Positions 10,580 to 25,440 of a stretch of 64,000 bases of DNA are shown piece after piece. The stretch is from positions 1 through 64,000 of the forward strand of contig JNDT01001995.1 of NCBI GenBank assembly GCA_000697055.1, in the 5' to 3' direction. Below the pieces are notes generated by a model. That model was not told the DNA's origin and ran no database searches. It was given only the letters and a program-made list of their open reading frames with translations. Source of the DNA: Saksenaea vasiformis B4078 (lineage: Eukaryota; Mucoromycota; Mucoromycetes; Mucorales; Saksenaeaceae). Position 1 is the first letter of the stretch; each line of letters starts with the position of its first letter. The position numbers and the translations under genes are program-made.

Positions 10580-13500
10580 TACGAAATAAAAACTGGTTTT
10601 TTTTTTACCGGAATTCGAGAACTGATTTGCCTCGACGAATAGTGCACATTGGCGTAGACTTCCATCGAGGGTTTCTCTAAACCAAGTTCTCCTTGCATCG
10701 ACACAGGATGTAGTTTCTGCGCCTCGGCAGAAATTCTTCTTGCACTGAAATTTCCACCATGCCAGCGACAGGTTTTTAAAGCTTTACCAGGATGGCTTAA
10801 AAAAATGAGATAATAGCTCTGTGGTAGCCTTTTATCTGTATAAGAAGGCATAGAAGGCTTAGATTAGAGAACGACCTATTTTTATCAATAATTGTACTCT
10901 GGCTCATGGTGAACTGTCTATATAAACTAGATAACAAGTACATATTCTGTGAAACCGCAATAACCCCAGGACCGGTGCTTCATCTCACTTAAGCGTACGT
11001 CACAGACTTATGGTTTATATTGCCGCCTTAAGTCGTAATGATTGCTTGGTATCTTACGACATGGATGCGACTAAAGCGCAATACGGATGTGGGCTTATCG
11101 TCTGCTATTGTTCTGGCAAAACCTTTCTAATCGTACACGGTGGTGCATCTGACTTCCCGTCCTTTTCAGCCATTTACGTCGGCAATCCAACGACTTCTAA
11201 GTTTTTCCCTTCTTACTGGCAAACCTGATATAAGACTCGCAATCGTAGGGGCCGACTAACATACCTTTCAAATCTTGTCTTAACTGTCTATAAAGCAATT
11301 AAGGTCCGTAAGTCTCAACAGTTGGGCGTGCCGAATAAGACCTTTCTTTACGTTCAGTAGTATTAATTTTCCTTTTTTTCTTTTTTAATTAAAGATACTC
11401 ACTCACTCATCGTTGAAATCGTCGTGCATTGAATGATAAAAGAAAATCACGGTGATATAAATTGTATTGGGTAAGTAAGTCTTCGGGTTTGCCGCTTAGT
11501 TTTGGAGTGAAAATTCCACGTGATTAGCACGTTTTACTCAGAATGGAAGGAAGACAAGTCCACCATTTGACTCGTTTCGCCGAATCTCGTATAGGTATCT
11601 CGGGAGCTTCATATAACATAAGTCGGACATGAAGATTGCATAGTACAACGTGTACCCTCACCAGTAAAAGGTGTACCAAGTAACATACATCTTTTCCAAA
11701 GCGAGGTGGCGGTTTTAGAAATTTTACAATACAATTTATACATAGAAGGGCCAAGCCATAGCGACAAAGTACCTTAGATGTGGTATGCGACACGATATTG
11801 AACTAAACTACGCAGGAAACCTCCTTCGCTCAACGGTGAATGTTTGGGCATTGAACGGAGCTTGACCTAAAATGAACTAATAGATACGAGATTCAATCGC
11901 GCGAGCCATTATGATCGAGCCAATAACAAGGGAGCGAAACCTTATGTGGTTCTCGTATTGTAAAGGAGAAAGAATTCGGAATCATCATGTCAATGGATAT
12001 TTAATGCACGGAGTCAATTGCGTTAGGTAACCACAACTCACGACAAATGATGTAGCAGTTATAGTGTGGTATAAAAGCGGAGCGGAGAAAACAACAAATT
12101 TGAACTACAGTACCGCTTCTTGTAGAATGCTTGGTTGAGACGCGGTGATTTCCCTTCAAAAAGATCCAAATTGTCAGCTTCTCCGGGGCTTATCTATATT
12201 ACTGATGTGGCATAAGCGTCGATCATTTTTAAAAGCTGCGTATAGCATTTGTAAAAAAAGAGAAAAGGAAATGAATAATGCTTACGAAGAAAGGCTTTTT
12301 TTCGGACTTGCACTCTCCCCCAGAAAGGTCATGGGTCCAATCTTCAATTTTGATCCCAGCAAAATTAAGGTTCTTCGAGGTCAATCTTCCTTAGCCACAT
12401 ACACACAGATACAGTGAGCAAGGTGACAAAGGATAAGTGTGTCCTTTAAACGTAGGTTACTTGATTGTCTGTGCACTTACCTTTAGATTTTCAATGCTTC
12501 GAGGGAGCTCTCTGACCCTCAATTCTTCATGTTTGCCATTTCTCAAAGAGGAGGACAATCAGCTGTCCTATATTTTGTATGGCGTTCCGATACTCTCCTC
12601 CAAAACACGCCACAGGATGAAGCAGCTTTCAACATAACGTGACGACGTAATTTGTAACCAAAATCGAACAAAATGAGCCTCCTTCATCGGGTGATATGTG
12701 ACAGAGAAATCTGTAAAATTCCTCCGGTGTTGGAGGTTTATGGGCATTGTTAAACAATACATCCGCGTGACACACGTCATTTTGAGAAGTTACCGCTTCA
12801 TTCATCCACCACTATGGTCCCCCAGGGGTCAATCCAATTGAGCAATTGGTTTTCGTTATCGAGAGGAAAATTGAACGTCATCATTTTTCCAAGGATGAGG
12901 CAGACATAGTGAGGCGCGTGACGACTTGCGTGCCAATGACCTCCAAGGACTTACTCCGTAGAGTTTTCGAAGAACGCGCGAGTGAAAGAAACTTGTGAGG
13001 TTGCTCCTCATTGTCAAATGATAGGGCCTTGGTGTTCACGAATTTGGCTTGGCTTCTATTGAAAATGAGCTTGTATGTTAAATTCGGGACACTAGATCCT
13101 GAAAAACCAATAAATGTTGATGTTTGATGAGTCAAAATCTCGATGAACAGAGCATTTTGCAACAACGCCACAACGATGTTCGCTCCTTTTCACTTATGGC
13201 AAAAATTAATTAACGCAGTGATTTCCAAGAAAATCTTGGCAGTATTAACCTGCCTAATATAAGCATCTGCTGAAATCCAAACCCATTGACGATCACGAAT
13301 CAACCGGTCGCTCATCTTGTAAATATCGTTCGTCAACGTGAATTAGCTTTGCTAAAAGCAATAGACAAACTACGCGCTGTCTCTGCCCGATGTGTCTTGT
13401 ATGGCGGCACGCTATAAGATCCCACTGCGGATTTTATTACACGTACGTATTCTATCTGTATTCATTCTGCCTTTGGAATGGTATGGCTGAATTTCATATT

Positions 13501-14112
13501 TTGCACCATAGGATATCGCTTGTATTTGAAATGGCTATACATGTTGCAGTACTGTTTAAGCTATTCTCTTCACAAATGTTGATTTTCTCTATTTGGCCGG
13601 ACCCATTACCTTCTCCTGACATTACCGCGTCTTCTTTTATCAGGTTCATACCAATTATAATGAATTCAATAGGGAGGATGTGCAGGGTTACAGCTTGATT
13701 GACTGACTGCCTTGCTTTGATGCAACTCACCAAGTGTATATGTATACAGATGCTAATGTGCCTATTGAAAAGGCCAGGACCACTGCCGTAGTAGCTGGCA
13801 AACGACGGCTCTCTGGCCAAAAAAGGATGACAACAATGGCACACGTAGAAGATTCTACCACTGGGCTAAGATTCATTCTACGCAACGCAGACAGACATGT
13901 AAAAGGTAACAAGCCTGTGCGGATCGGGGACACTTCCGTTTTATAAATAGAACGTGTCTTTGCGATAATGGTAAGGCGTCATTGGTTACGTTATCACAGC
14001 CCCCACCAGAAAAATTAAAAATAGATGTCGGTAGCACAAGAAATAGAAATGATATAAAAGGAGCACGCACTTTTGTTACCATTGTCCTGCATAAACATAA
14101 CACTTTCACTAC
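10580..14112. other. Long intergenic stretch, no supported gene
   Basis: 3.5 kb with only scattered frames of 60-116 codons on both strands, none with recognisable domains or a consistent intron series. A poly-T run (10599-10607) follows the kelch gene. A TATA-like box (GATATAAAAGG, about 14050) sits 60 bp before the next ORF. Diverged relics cannot be excluded. Confidence 0.5.
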
Positions 14113-14547
14113 ATGCCACCAAAGAAATCAGTTAGATTCAGTCCTCACCTCAACGTCAAGTTTACGTACAGTGCTGCTGATTATGATCGATCATGCTTTG
14201 CTTTTCCAATGACACTTTATACTTTTCGTCAATCGGAACCACCCAAACCACCTCTGGTACTTCGAAAGTCTGTATCTGCCCCTACCTACGGTTCACATCG
14301 ACCATACGTTGCTCCACTTGATCTTTCCATGATACCATCTCGACGCACACCATCGCCAGGCCATCCTGTCACTGTTCTTACCGACATACCTAAATCTAAA
14401 AGGAGACCCAAACTGAGGATTGATACCAAGTCCGTGGATGGCCCTTTGTTCTTCACAAACTTATCAACAAATTATAAATGCCGATCAGACGACGATTACG
14501 ACAATAGCTACTTGGCACCTTTAACCTCCTGTTCTCCCACTTGTTAA
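14113..14547 (+). CDS. Small basic protein with conserved VRFSP...TYSAADYDRS motif
   Basis: A single-exon frame of 144 codons with ATG in context CTACATGCC, a TATA box about 60 bp upstream and AATAAA at about 14723. Residues 6-26 (VRFSPHLNVKFTYSAADYDR) resemble a short motif I have seen in other fungal proteins of unknown role ('RF.P.V...TYS..EYDRS'). The remainder is rich in Pro, Ser and Arg and appears disordered, with no signal peptide or membrane segment. The motif contains a VRF/VKF-like element that in other proteins can dock protein phosphatase 1, but nothing here proves that. Function unknown. Confidence 0.6.
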   Translation: MPPKKSVRFSPHLNVKFTYSAADYDRSCFAFPMTLYTFRQSEPPKPPLVLRKSVSAPTYGSHRPYVAPLDLSMIPSRRTPSPGHPVTVLTDIPKSKRRPKLRIDTKSVDGPLFFTNLSTNYKCRSDDDYDNSYLAPLTSCSPTC

Positions 14548-15536
14548 TATTGCATTTCAGCCAATTCATTTGTACGACATGGCAACCTTATATATATATT
14601 ACTTCCCTTGTAAAAAAAAATCAATCCTTGTACACTGTTTACCGGCTTAGTGTTCTCTTTATCCATTTTCGTTCGCATACCAGATGAATTCCCAGAAAAA
14701 AAAAGTTAGACTGATTTTCGAATAAAACACAACATATATAAATATTCCCAATGTAATACAGGATTTTGCGCTGAGAGATGCTTCCTTAACGTTAATCTGA
14801 TACTATGATCTAATTGATTTAATTGATGCATGAAGCCTGACTTGCCATGGCATGCAAAATTTATATAGAGTATCATAGCAGTAGATGCATATATAATAGG
14901 TTGAGATCTATCGCATAACTGCGATCCTTCACATGCTTTTCTCAGGATGACACATGTCTTCCAAACAAGATGGAGATCTGGGATGCGATCGATAACTGAT
15001 CTTCCTTGTTACCTGTGTCATAAATGCCATGTGAAACACAACCGCGATATTTATATTACTTTCATCACGTTCTTAATTTCCCTCTTCCTAGTTCTTTTTC
15101 TGTTTTTGTCTACTTGAAGATGTACTCACGCCAACGAATAGATACATATTGGAAATAAATGAAAATACATCTTTACTTTGAGAAACCGGAAAAATTGATA
15201 GTTATCAGCACGTAAGCATCTACAGAAAATGCCACACTGTAAAAAAGAAAAAGAAAGACAAAATTGTAACTTCACTGAATTATGCAAGCGCGCATTTGTG
15301 TCGCATAGAAGAAAGTACATCCCAAATAGCAAAGTCATTTCCCTTAGATGACACTGGGTGTTGAAACGTTGGGGCGCACGAGGATAATGTAAACCTTACC
15401 ATCCCAATGTTACTACACTCGAATGACACAAGGACTTTTCCGGAAACCGGTAGCAAAAGTGTAAAGCAATCCAAGCTCATTGCTTTTTATTACCTATTGT
15501 CATAAGTTTACCGAGAGTAGCAGCACATTGCAAATG
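14548..15536. other. AT-rich intergenic region
   Basis: Contains the likely 3' end of the preceding ORF (AATAAA near 14723), AT-rich tracts with TATATATAT near 14590 and the downstream side of the PP4R3 gene. No gene or RNA recognised. Confidence 0.5.
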
Positions 15537-18937
<3,401 letters not shown>

Positions 18938-19344
18938 AATTGTTCGTGTGAAAGATGAATGAAGGATAAACGGGAAAAAGGGAAAACGCGGACGTAAAGC
19001 GATCACCGATGGAAGTAGATGAAACTGGATCGGTAGAGGTTTTGTCCGTCACTTGAGATTTTTTTTTGTATGGGCATTTGGCGCCAATTTGTTGGAAATA
19101 AAACGGTCACACGTGTAAGACAGTGGCATGCCGCGAATGGATCAAGTTAGAAGGATGAGAGGAGCGAACTACAGCTTAGGCTTAGTAAAGAAGAAAAGAG
19201 AAAGGGCTACAAATCATCACGCGGTTGCATGCAATGTATGGCGGAAATAATGGTGGAGGTGACGGGGTGAAGAAGAAACGGGGTGTTATCGTAGACGTGG
19301 TGCCAGTAACACTAGATTTTTTGCATCTTACTATTTATTGAACA
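18938..19344. other. Upstream region of PP4R3
   Basis: Holds the presumed promoter and 5' leader of the minus-strand PP4R3 gene, G/A-rich on the plus strand. No separate gene seen. Confidence 0.5.
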
Positions 19345-20120
19345 GTTCTTTACGTTACTCTAAACAGATTATGTGTCAATGAAGAGCCAGGTTTGCGCTG
19401 AGAGAAAAATAAAATATACGGTCATTAGTTTATGAATTGGCATCAAAATCATAGGTTTACTCACATCATCTTGGCCCTCGGCGGACGCATAATATATTGG
19501 AGCAGCATACGAAATCATTCACGGTTAGCAAATGAAAGATGCTTTGATGTCAGTTTACTTACCACAAGGTAATCCCACATAGTTGCCGGGGAATCTATCC
19601 CGCACCCTGGCCAGGTGGGAGCGACGTGGGAATTATTCTGGTGTGGCTGCCGGTGGTCAATGCTCGGCAGAGGACTTGAAGCGATGCAGCGTCTGGCGAA
19701 GTTCTGTCGTGGAAAAGAAGTGACGCTGCGGAAGACAAAGTTATTTACCTGTCGGACGACAGGGAGCTACACCACAGCCGATACGGTTCGAGACAGGGGT
19801 CATGCAGGTTAAACGATAGACAAGAAGACATGAATGATCCTATATACGTACGTGATTGGAAATTGACATCCTTAGCGGGGTACTTTTTGAAGACAGAGCC
19901 AAAGAAAAAAACAAACCGAAATTCATGCGTCCCTTTAGATACAGATAGTTTGAGGGCACCTGTCCTTATCGTGAGCCATTTTACTGCTTCCGGTGGAATA
20001 CCGGAAAGCCATCACAAAGCGCCTTAACGTAGAGCTCGGGTTATCCAGGTGCGAACTGTTCCTTGGATCAAAAGCGAGAAGAACTGCTTCTCCGTGCAAA
20101 GGCGCATCACTTTCCAGCGC
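19345..20120 (-). repeat. Orphan repeat family, copy A (exon/intron structured)
   Basis: One of five related segments, all in minus orientation. Reading the minus strand, copy A has a coding-looking exon (contains HGEAVLLAFDPRNSSHLDNP), later the shared block ...LHRFKSSA (around 19684-19667), then GCGIDSPATMWDYLV ending at a GTAAGTAAA donor near 19574, a TGCTAAC branch-like sequence, the block ISYAAPIYYASAEGQDD, a GTGAGT donor and a final short exon after TTTCTCTCAG. Stops and frame changes indicate decay. The donor and acceptor positions coincide with those of copies B-E, so the family is derived from a spliced gene rather than random DNA. No known protein recognised. Confidence 0.7.
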
Positions 20121-20185
20121 AGAATTTATTACGGCTTGAACATAGCGTAATACTCATTTGATGCAAACACTCATTCTTTATAACT

Positions 20186-21033
20186 TTACGAATTACTGCT
20201 AGTTTCAGTTTTTTTGGCATCTTTTTCTTTTTTCTCCAAAAATTTTGACGCTTTTGAAGCATCTTCTGACTTTGCTTGACGGTCAAAATAGATATACCCC
20301 GTAACAAGGACTACGATGCCTGTCCAAAACCAAGGGCTCCTAGCAATCAATAATTTAGGAATTTGTTCAAACAAAACATAATAACAACATACTTGAACGG
20401 CGACTGGACATCCAACATCTCAACCTCGTAGATCACGGCAGAATTCGCTGTAGATATGCTTAGGATCTATACTTCTAAAGATGGTTTGTTCGCTTACGTG
20501 GTACTTTATCTGGGATGCCTAGCTCTCCAAACGCTATATACAAGTATTAGCCTTCCCCCATTTCTATTTGTATAAAAACATTACCAAGATCAGCAGGAAT
20601 AACCAATCGTCTTACTTCGTCAGCACACATGCCCTTGATTCCGCGTTCCAACCCTTTCATTAACTTGTCCCTGCCTAACGTTAAAAGATACGAATGATGA
20701 GGCGCACTAAAACCTCTTTATATATATGTACCAAGCTTATACGTTATGGGCGCGCTCTCGTACGTATTTTCAAAAGGCTCTTCTTTTCCCCATACTCTGG
20801 CTGTATAGTGAAGCTTTATACGGTCGTTGCTGCCTACTTTTTGGCTGCATTGCTGAGGTTTCCGTATGACAGCTAAATGCGTGCCCATGAGGGACGAGTC
20901 GGCTTAAACATTGATCAGCTTTTTACTTACCACCCATCAACTTCTCCGGAGGCGAACCCTCCTCGGTCGCCAAAGCAACACAAACTAGTGCTAGAATAAC
21001 GACTAATAAATGTGCAAACATTTTGCAAAACAT
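20186..21033 (-). CDS. ER membrane-anchored FKBP-type peptidyl-prolyl isomerase
   Basis: Six exons (21033-20931, 20872-20732, 20674-20585, 20533-20498, 20447-20393, 20339-20186) sum to 579 nt: 192 residues. Residues 1-23 form a signal peptide (MFCKMFAHLLVVILALVCVA). The FKBP domain (about 35-140) shows IKLHYTARVWG, the 'LERGIKGMCADEVRRLVIP' segment and VIYEVEMLDVQ. It catalyses cis-trans isomerisation of Xaa-Pro bonds and would act on secretory proteins. A single membrane helix (WFWTGIVVLVTGYIYF) follows, then a charged, Lys-rich cytosolic tail. Like many divergent FKBPs it lacks some canonical active-site residues: there is VWGKEEPFENTY where DG..FDSS is usual, so enzymatic activity may be weak. 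Start chosen because it opens the signal peptide. All splice sites are GT-AG. Confidence 0.92.
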
Positions 21034-21349
21034 GATGTTGTGTGAACAAGATGTTCTGGTAGCAATCGCGAATCTGTGCGTTCTTGTTTCCTTGCGACGG
21101 CGCTTCAAATCTTCTGTTCAATTGTGGCAATTTTCGCCAGATCAGGTCCCTGTGGAACGAATTTGTTACTGATTGAAACATCAAGGCACTCAATCGCGAT
21201 TCTCTTTTGTTCGCATGGTTAACAGATTATCCGCCGAAGTTATAGTCTGTAGGCAGCTCTTTGTTATGTTCTGCGAGTGTCGCAGTTAAAGCTCAAGTCT
21301 TTAAAGTGTCAGCGGGTGCACTAGATGCACTACTGTACTGCTTATTGAA
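21034..21349. other. Upstream of FKBP
   Basis: Presumed promoter region of the minus-strand FKBP gene. No other feature recognised. Confidence 0.5.
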
Positions 21350-21570
21350 GTATATTTTATGCTTTATGCTACTCTAAATAAATATTATGACTCTAAAGAT
21401 CCCAGTGCGCACTAAAGAAGAATAGAATGCTGTCATTAGTACGTCAAATTTTTCGTTAGGGGTTCAGTTAGACTACATGGACTTGGTCTCTCCCGTGAAC
21501 GCAACATTCATTCGAGCAACACCAAAAAAAATTTCTTTTCATGGTCAGTAAGCGAAAAATCCAAAGATAA
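21350..21570 (-). repeat. Orphan repeat family, copy D (3' part only)
   Basis: Matches the 3' portion of copies A, B and C on the minus strand. It has a block reading FGVARMNVAFTGETKSM, aligned with FYAARINFASPGETKF in copy C. It then has a degenerate donor (GTAGTC instead of GTAAGT), an intron with TTCTTTAG acceptor and a terminal exon of similar sequence. The upstream exons are missing. Confidence 0.65.
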
Positions 21571-24255
21571 GGGTCTATCTGTACAAAAACGAAATTCTTA
21601 GGGACTGTAAGCGTTCAATTAGGGACTCTTACACAATCAGGGACCGCATATAGTCTATGCAAAACGCAATTTTCTTATGAGTTATGGCTGTATCCCCGTA
21701 TTATGAATTATAACAAATGTCCTAGCCAGAAGGTAATATAGAGTATCTTAGTCAAAGTAAAGTCTAGGCTAGGTTTAAGGTAATCGTGCTCTGCGTAACG
21801 CAGATAGTCCCTATAAAAAGGCATCTGGCGCCACGAAGAAAATAAATAATTGTTAGAGACAATATATCAGACCAGCCGTTCAAAACAACGTCTGTGTATG
21901 TTCCGCATAGTTAACTGGAGACCCGACATGTGGATTGTAGTAAGGCGTTTAGTTGGCAGCGTCTTACATGAAGGCGATAGACAGAGCTCTTCTACTCGCC
22001 TCACAGAGATGACTTCTGCGCTACAAAAAGAACTATGGTCACAATGCATCTTCGCATATAATGAATCTGCCAAAAGCATCTTGCTTGGTAGAAACTGCGC
22101 ACTCATGAACTTCATGATATAGTATCTTTGGCGTCTATTGACAAATCGTCAGCTCAAAACTATGAAGGAGCAGGACCGTACAGCTAGTTTTGCAGATCGC
22201 TGTGGATTTTTTCTTCTACTCCGTAATTAAGCAGATTCTGGTCATTTTACGCTAGTAGAACTTGACGAGAATGCTTCAAGTCATGGTAATTGTTGATGCT
22301 TAATGCTTAGAAGGAGTCAATGCATTTGAGGAATGACCTTTCGCCGATTGTACAAATCGACTGAAGGTGTATTAAAAATACTAGGGACTATTTTACGCAA
22401 TCCTGTGTCAGTTTCAAATCATCTTGTGTCAACTCAAGTAAACTTCGCTCCGGAATGTAGCATTTTGCAGCTCGATGTAACATTAACATTTATGTGCTGT
22501 ATTTTCCCATGCTGCTCTCATATCTGAGATAGATCCTTTTATCTCACGCAAGAAAGCGTCCAAATAACGAGATACAATGGGTATATAAGGAAAATACTAG
22601 TCTTTCCTGTTCTGGATCTCTTTTTCTCACAAGACATCCATGGTAAGAATGCCAATTCGTCACATATACGGGATTATCCGTGCTTTCTTGTCTATAGCTC
22701 AGGATGTATGATATCTGCTCTGAGTCGTCATGGCTGCAAGTATAATTTACGCGCAACATGCAAGCGAATATTGTCACAATCACTACCCAGCTTCTACGGC
22801 ATGTAAAGGACTCGTTACCTGCATTCCGTGAGTTACCCATTAAACTACTAGCCAGCGACCTTGCGCCTTTTTATGCGCTAATCACAACATATAAACAACG
22901 GTTGCTGCGAACAAAGAAAATATTGCTTAGTGCTCGAATAACCACTATTTAGAATACGTTATGACATATGCAGGCCGATGAACGGAGTTGGCTATGTTTG
23001 TCAGTGTTGCACCTGTAAAGAAAAAAGCAAGTTTTGTCTTGTTGTATGGCTTAATGTAAGCAATATAAACTTTTACATGGTCCTAATTACTAAGCCTATC
23101 CAAAGAAAATATGGCAGAAGCTCAATCATTAAGATGCTGGCAAAAAATATTAACGAAAGAAAAAAAATTCATCGATTCTGGTATTAGAGTTACTAAAGCG
23201 AGACAATAAACATCGATCCTCTACTTGGACTAACCTGTTTCATGTTTAAGACTACCCAAATGTCTGTGCACCGAGCTAAGACCAGGAGTGCGTCAGTCAT
23301 GTGATATTTCGTGCGCTCAGATCGTGTCACACAAAAATGCACTAAAATGTCACTGGTTCACACAGATCAGAACGTTCTGATCGCTTGCTCTACCTGGAGT
23401 CTATGCGCTGCAATCCTTCACACACTTTCTGTACTGCGGTAGCTTGTGCTTAAATATACCCTATAGTATCAACTGGATATGTGCTGCTACTGTAATGACA
23501 AGATAAATGATTAAAAAACGTCATACATAAGATGGCTACCTCAGATCAGGTCTCATTATCCGTGATATCATTCCCATTATTTCTTGTCATCGTCGTACTT
23601 TTTGCCATAACTGGTTACAAGCGACAAGTTATGCTAATTTAACGATTCACCAAATAGCTGGTCGAAGTGAGTAAATACCGTGGCGTACAATGGTGCTTAC
23701 AACTAAATTAGGAAGTCGCTTTCTCTTTTTGGTTCGGTCGTCAGCGTATCGATAACAGAAAGACGTCAATCTATTCGAGGTAATATGTCCGCTAGTGCCG
23801 TGTAAATCTTGCACTAAGGAGCAAGAGGCATTTGTGCAGAGAAGCAGATGCTTTTACGTCAAATCAAAGGTGTCTTGCGCTGATTCGTTGTAACGGGTCT
23901 GCCTAATGCACCAATCGGAACATGTAAAGTAGCAGTACTCTCGAGGGATGCATGCGACTTTCTTCTTTTCCTTCTGATCTGCTTTATCAAACCAGGTTTG
24001 GCTATACACAGGAAACTCACGGCTTTTGATCTCTTGTTTTGATCTCTGATCTTTAAAGCATGAAAACGGCCGCTTCTATGCTATTAGCCACATCTCCTAC
24101 ATCTTGGAGCAAATAACTTGCAGAGTTATTTTTAATGCAAAGCATCCTCAGAAGCGTTTTGGTATCCTTTTTCTTTCTGGAACTTAGTTGTTATTCTACA
24201 TCATAATGAACAAGGGCCACAAGAGTGGCAAGCTATGAATAGTGTTTTCGTAATA
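21571..24255. other. Gene-poor stretch with an LTR-like promoter module
   Basis: No supported gene in 2.7 kb. At 21790-21804 is a perfect hairpin (6-bp stem TCTGCG/CGCAGA, loop TAA), followed by TATAAAAAGG at 21812 and AATAAA at 21841. This is the same TATA-AATAAA spacing seen in the LTR-like pieces at the window's left end, so it may be another decayed LTR. The rest shows only short chance frames. Confidence 0.4.
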
Positions 24256-24430
24256 CAGTAGATACTCGTTATAAGGATACATCATATAAGAATAATCTCG
24301 ATATAAGAATATTCTTTAAGGGGAACACATTTGGTGGACGCTATATTACAAATTTTACTTGAACAATATTCTCGATAAAGTAAATGCTTTTCTGTCTACC
24401 AAGAGTGGTCTTATATCGAGATATCCACTG
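24256..24430. mobile_element. Pogo/Tc1-mariner-type MITE
   Basis: A 175-bp non-coding element flanked by TA on both sides (24254-24255 and 24431-24432). The left end begins CAGTAGATACTCGTTATAAG. The right end, reverse complemented, begins CAGTGGATATCTCGATATAAG; these match except for three substitutions and one gap. CAGT...TCG.TATAA termini with a TA target duplication are typical of pogo/Fot1-like Tc1-mariner elements. The sequence is too short to encode transposase, so it is a non-autonomous MITE that needs a transposase from elsewhere. A subterminal copy of the terminal motif (AATCTCGATATAAGAATATTC) also occurs. Confidence 0.85.
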
Positions 24431-24689
24431 TAGCAATCTACCCATTAGATATTTCTGTATCCGCAATCGCCCTTACATTGTGAGGCAACTCGGTGAGTTT
24501 TTGCAGCTAAGCTTGCCAGGATCCTTCAGGCAATCAATTTCAGCGGATACTTTTAGTAGGCATAGTTTATCTGTCAAAACAAAAATACCCATGTTTTGTT
24601 GTCTACTGCAGATCCACAAATCAAAAGGTATCCTTTTTCGAAACGTTGGAAATGATCAGATGACTCAGCACTTTCATATTGTTTCTTGG

Positions 24690-25440
24690 ATTACTCTTCG
24701 CACTACTTTAAATAAATTTTGTGCCCATCAAGGGTCCAATTTGCGCTAAGGAGGAATCGAACATGCGCTATTACTTCATCAGTTTTTCTTCAGAGTATCA
24801 ACTAACTTACGTGAACTTGGACCCTCCAACGGACAGAAAATTTATTCAAGCAGCATCAAAAAATAATTCCTGGTTAGTAAATGGAATAATATTTGAATGT
24901 CATTTTACTTACCCCCAAAGGGTATTGTCACGCTTTCGTGGCATCTGGCCACCGCATCTGGCTCGTTGGGGGAGGTTGTTGTTGAACGATGGCTTCCATG
25001 GAGCGGCCACCTTCGGATTTGACGGCGTCGTGCAGAGGACTTGAAGCGATACAACATCTGGCGTTCTATTCCGAAAGACGAGCGATCCTGAGTGTGCGAC
25101 AACATTTACTTACTTGAGTGAAGGGCAAAAAGCACCAACACAGCCGAGACAGTTCGAGGCAAGGTCATGCAGCCTAAACGGCAGACAAAAAGACATGAAT
25201 AATTGTGTATGTATAAATATTGACATTCTTACCGGGGATGTTAAGGATCAACAGAGCCAAAGGGAAAAAAGAAGGAATTCACGCGTTCCTTTAAATACGG
25301 ATCATTCTGGATGAAACCTGTTCTTACCTTGAGACATCTTTACTCCTTCCAATGGGATACCAAGAAAACCTCGTCCAGACGCAAAATGTCCCTTGAATTA
25401 AAGTAAAATGGATTACTTCCCTGCATAGAAGGTCGTCACT
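24690..25440 (-). repeat. Orphan repeat family, copy B (most complete)
   Basis: Minus-strand order: an exon with NPFYFNSRDILRLDEV, a GTAAGAACAG donor, a short exon, a GTAAGAATG donor and GCCGTTTAG acceptor. Next come a small exon, GTAAGTAAAT...ACTCAG, and the block RSSFGIERQMLYRFKSSA (25049-25032 is the most conserved core). Then follow the exon end ...DNTLWG|GTAAGTAAAATG, a TTTACTAAC branch, FDAA*INFLSVGGSKFT|GTAAGTTAG, and a terminal exon TANWTLDGHKIYLK ending in TAG. A stop codon within the shared block suggests this copy is inactive. Confidence 0.7.

Noticed and set aside
13390..13946. Overlapping 70-116-codon frames on both strands
   Set aside because: No domain, no splice-consistent chain and no repeat relation; expected by chance in 3.5 kb of AT-rich DNA.
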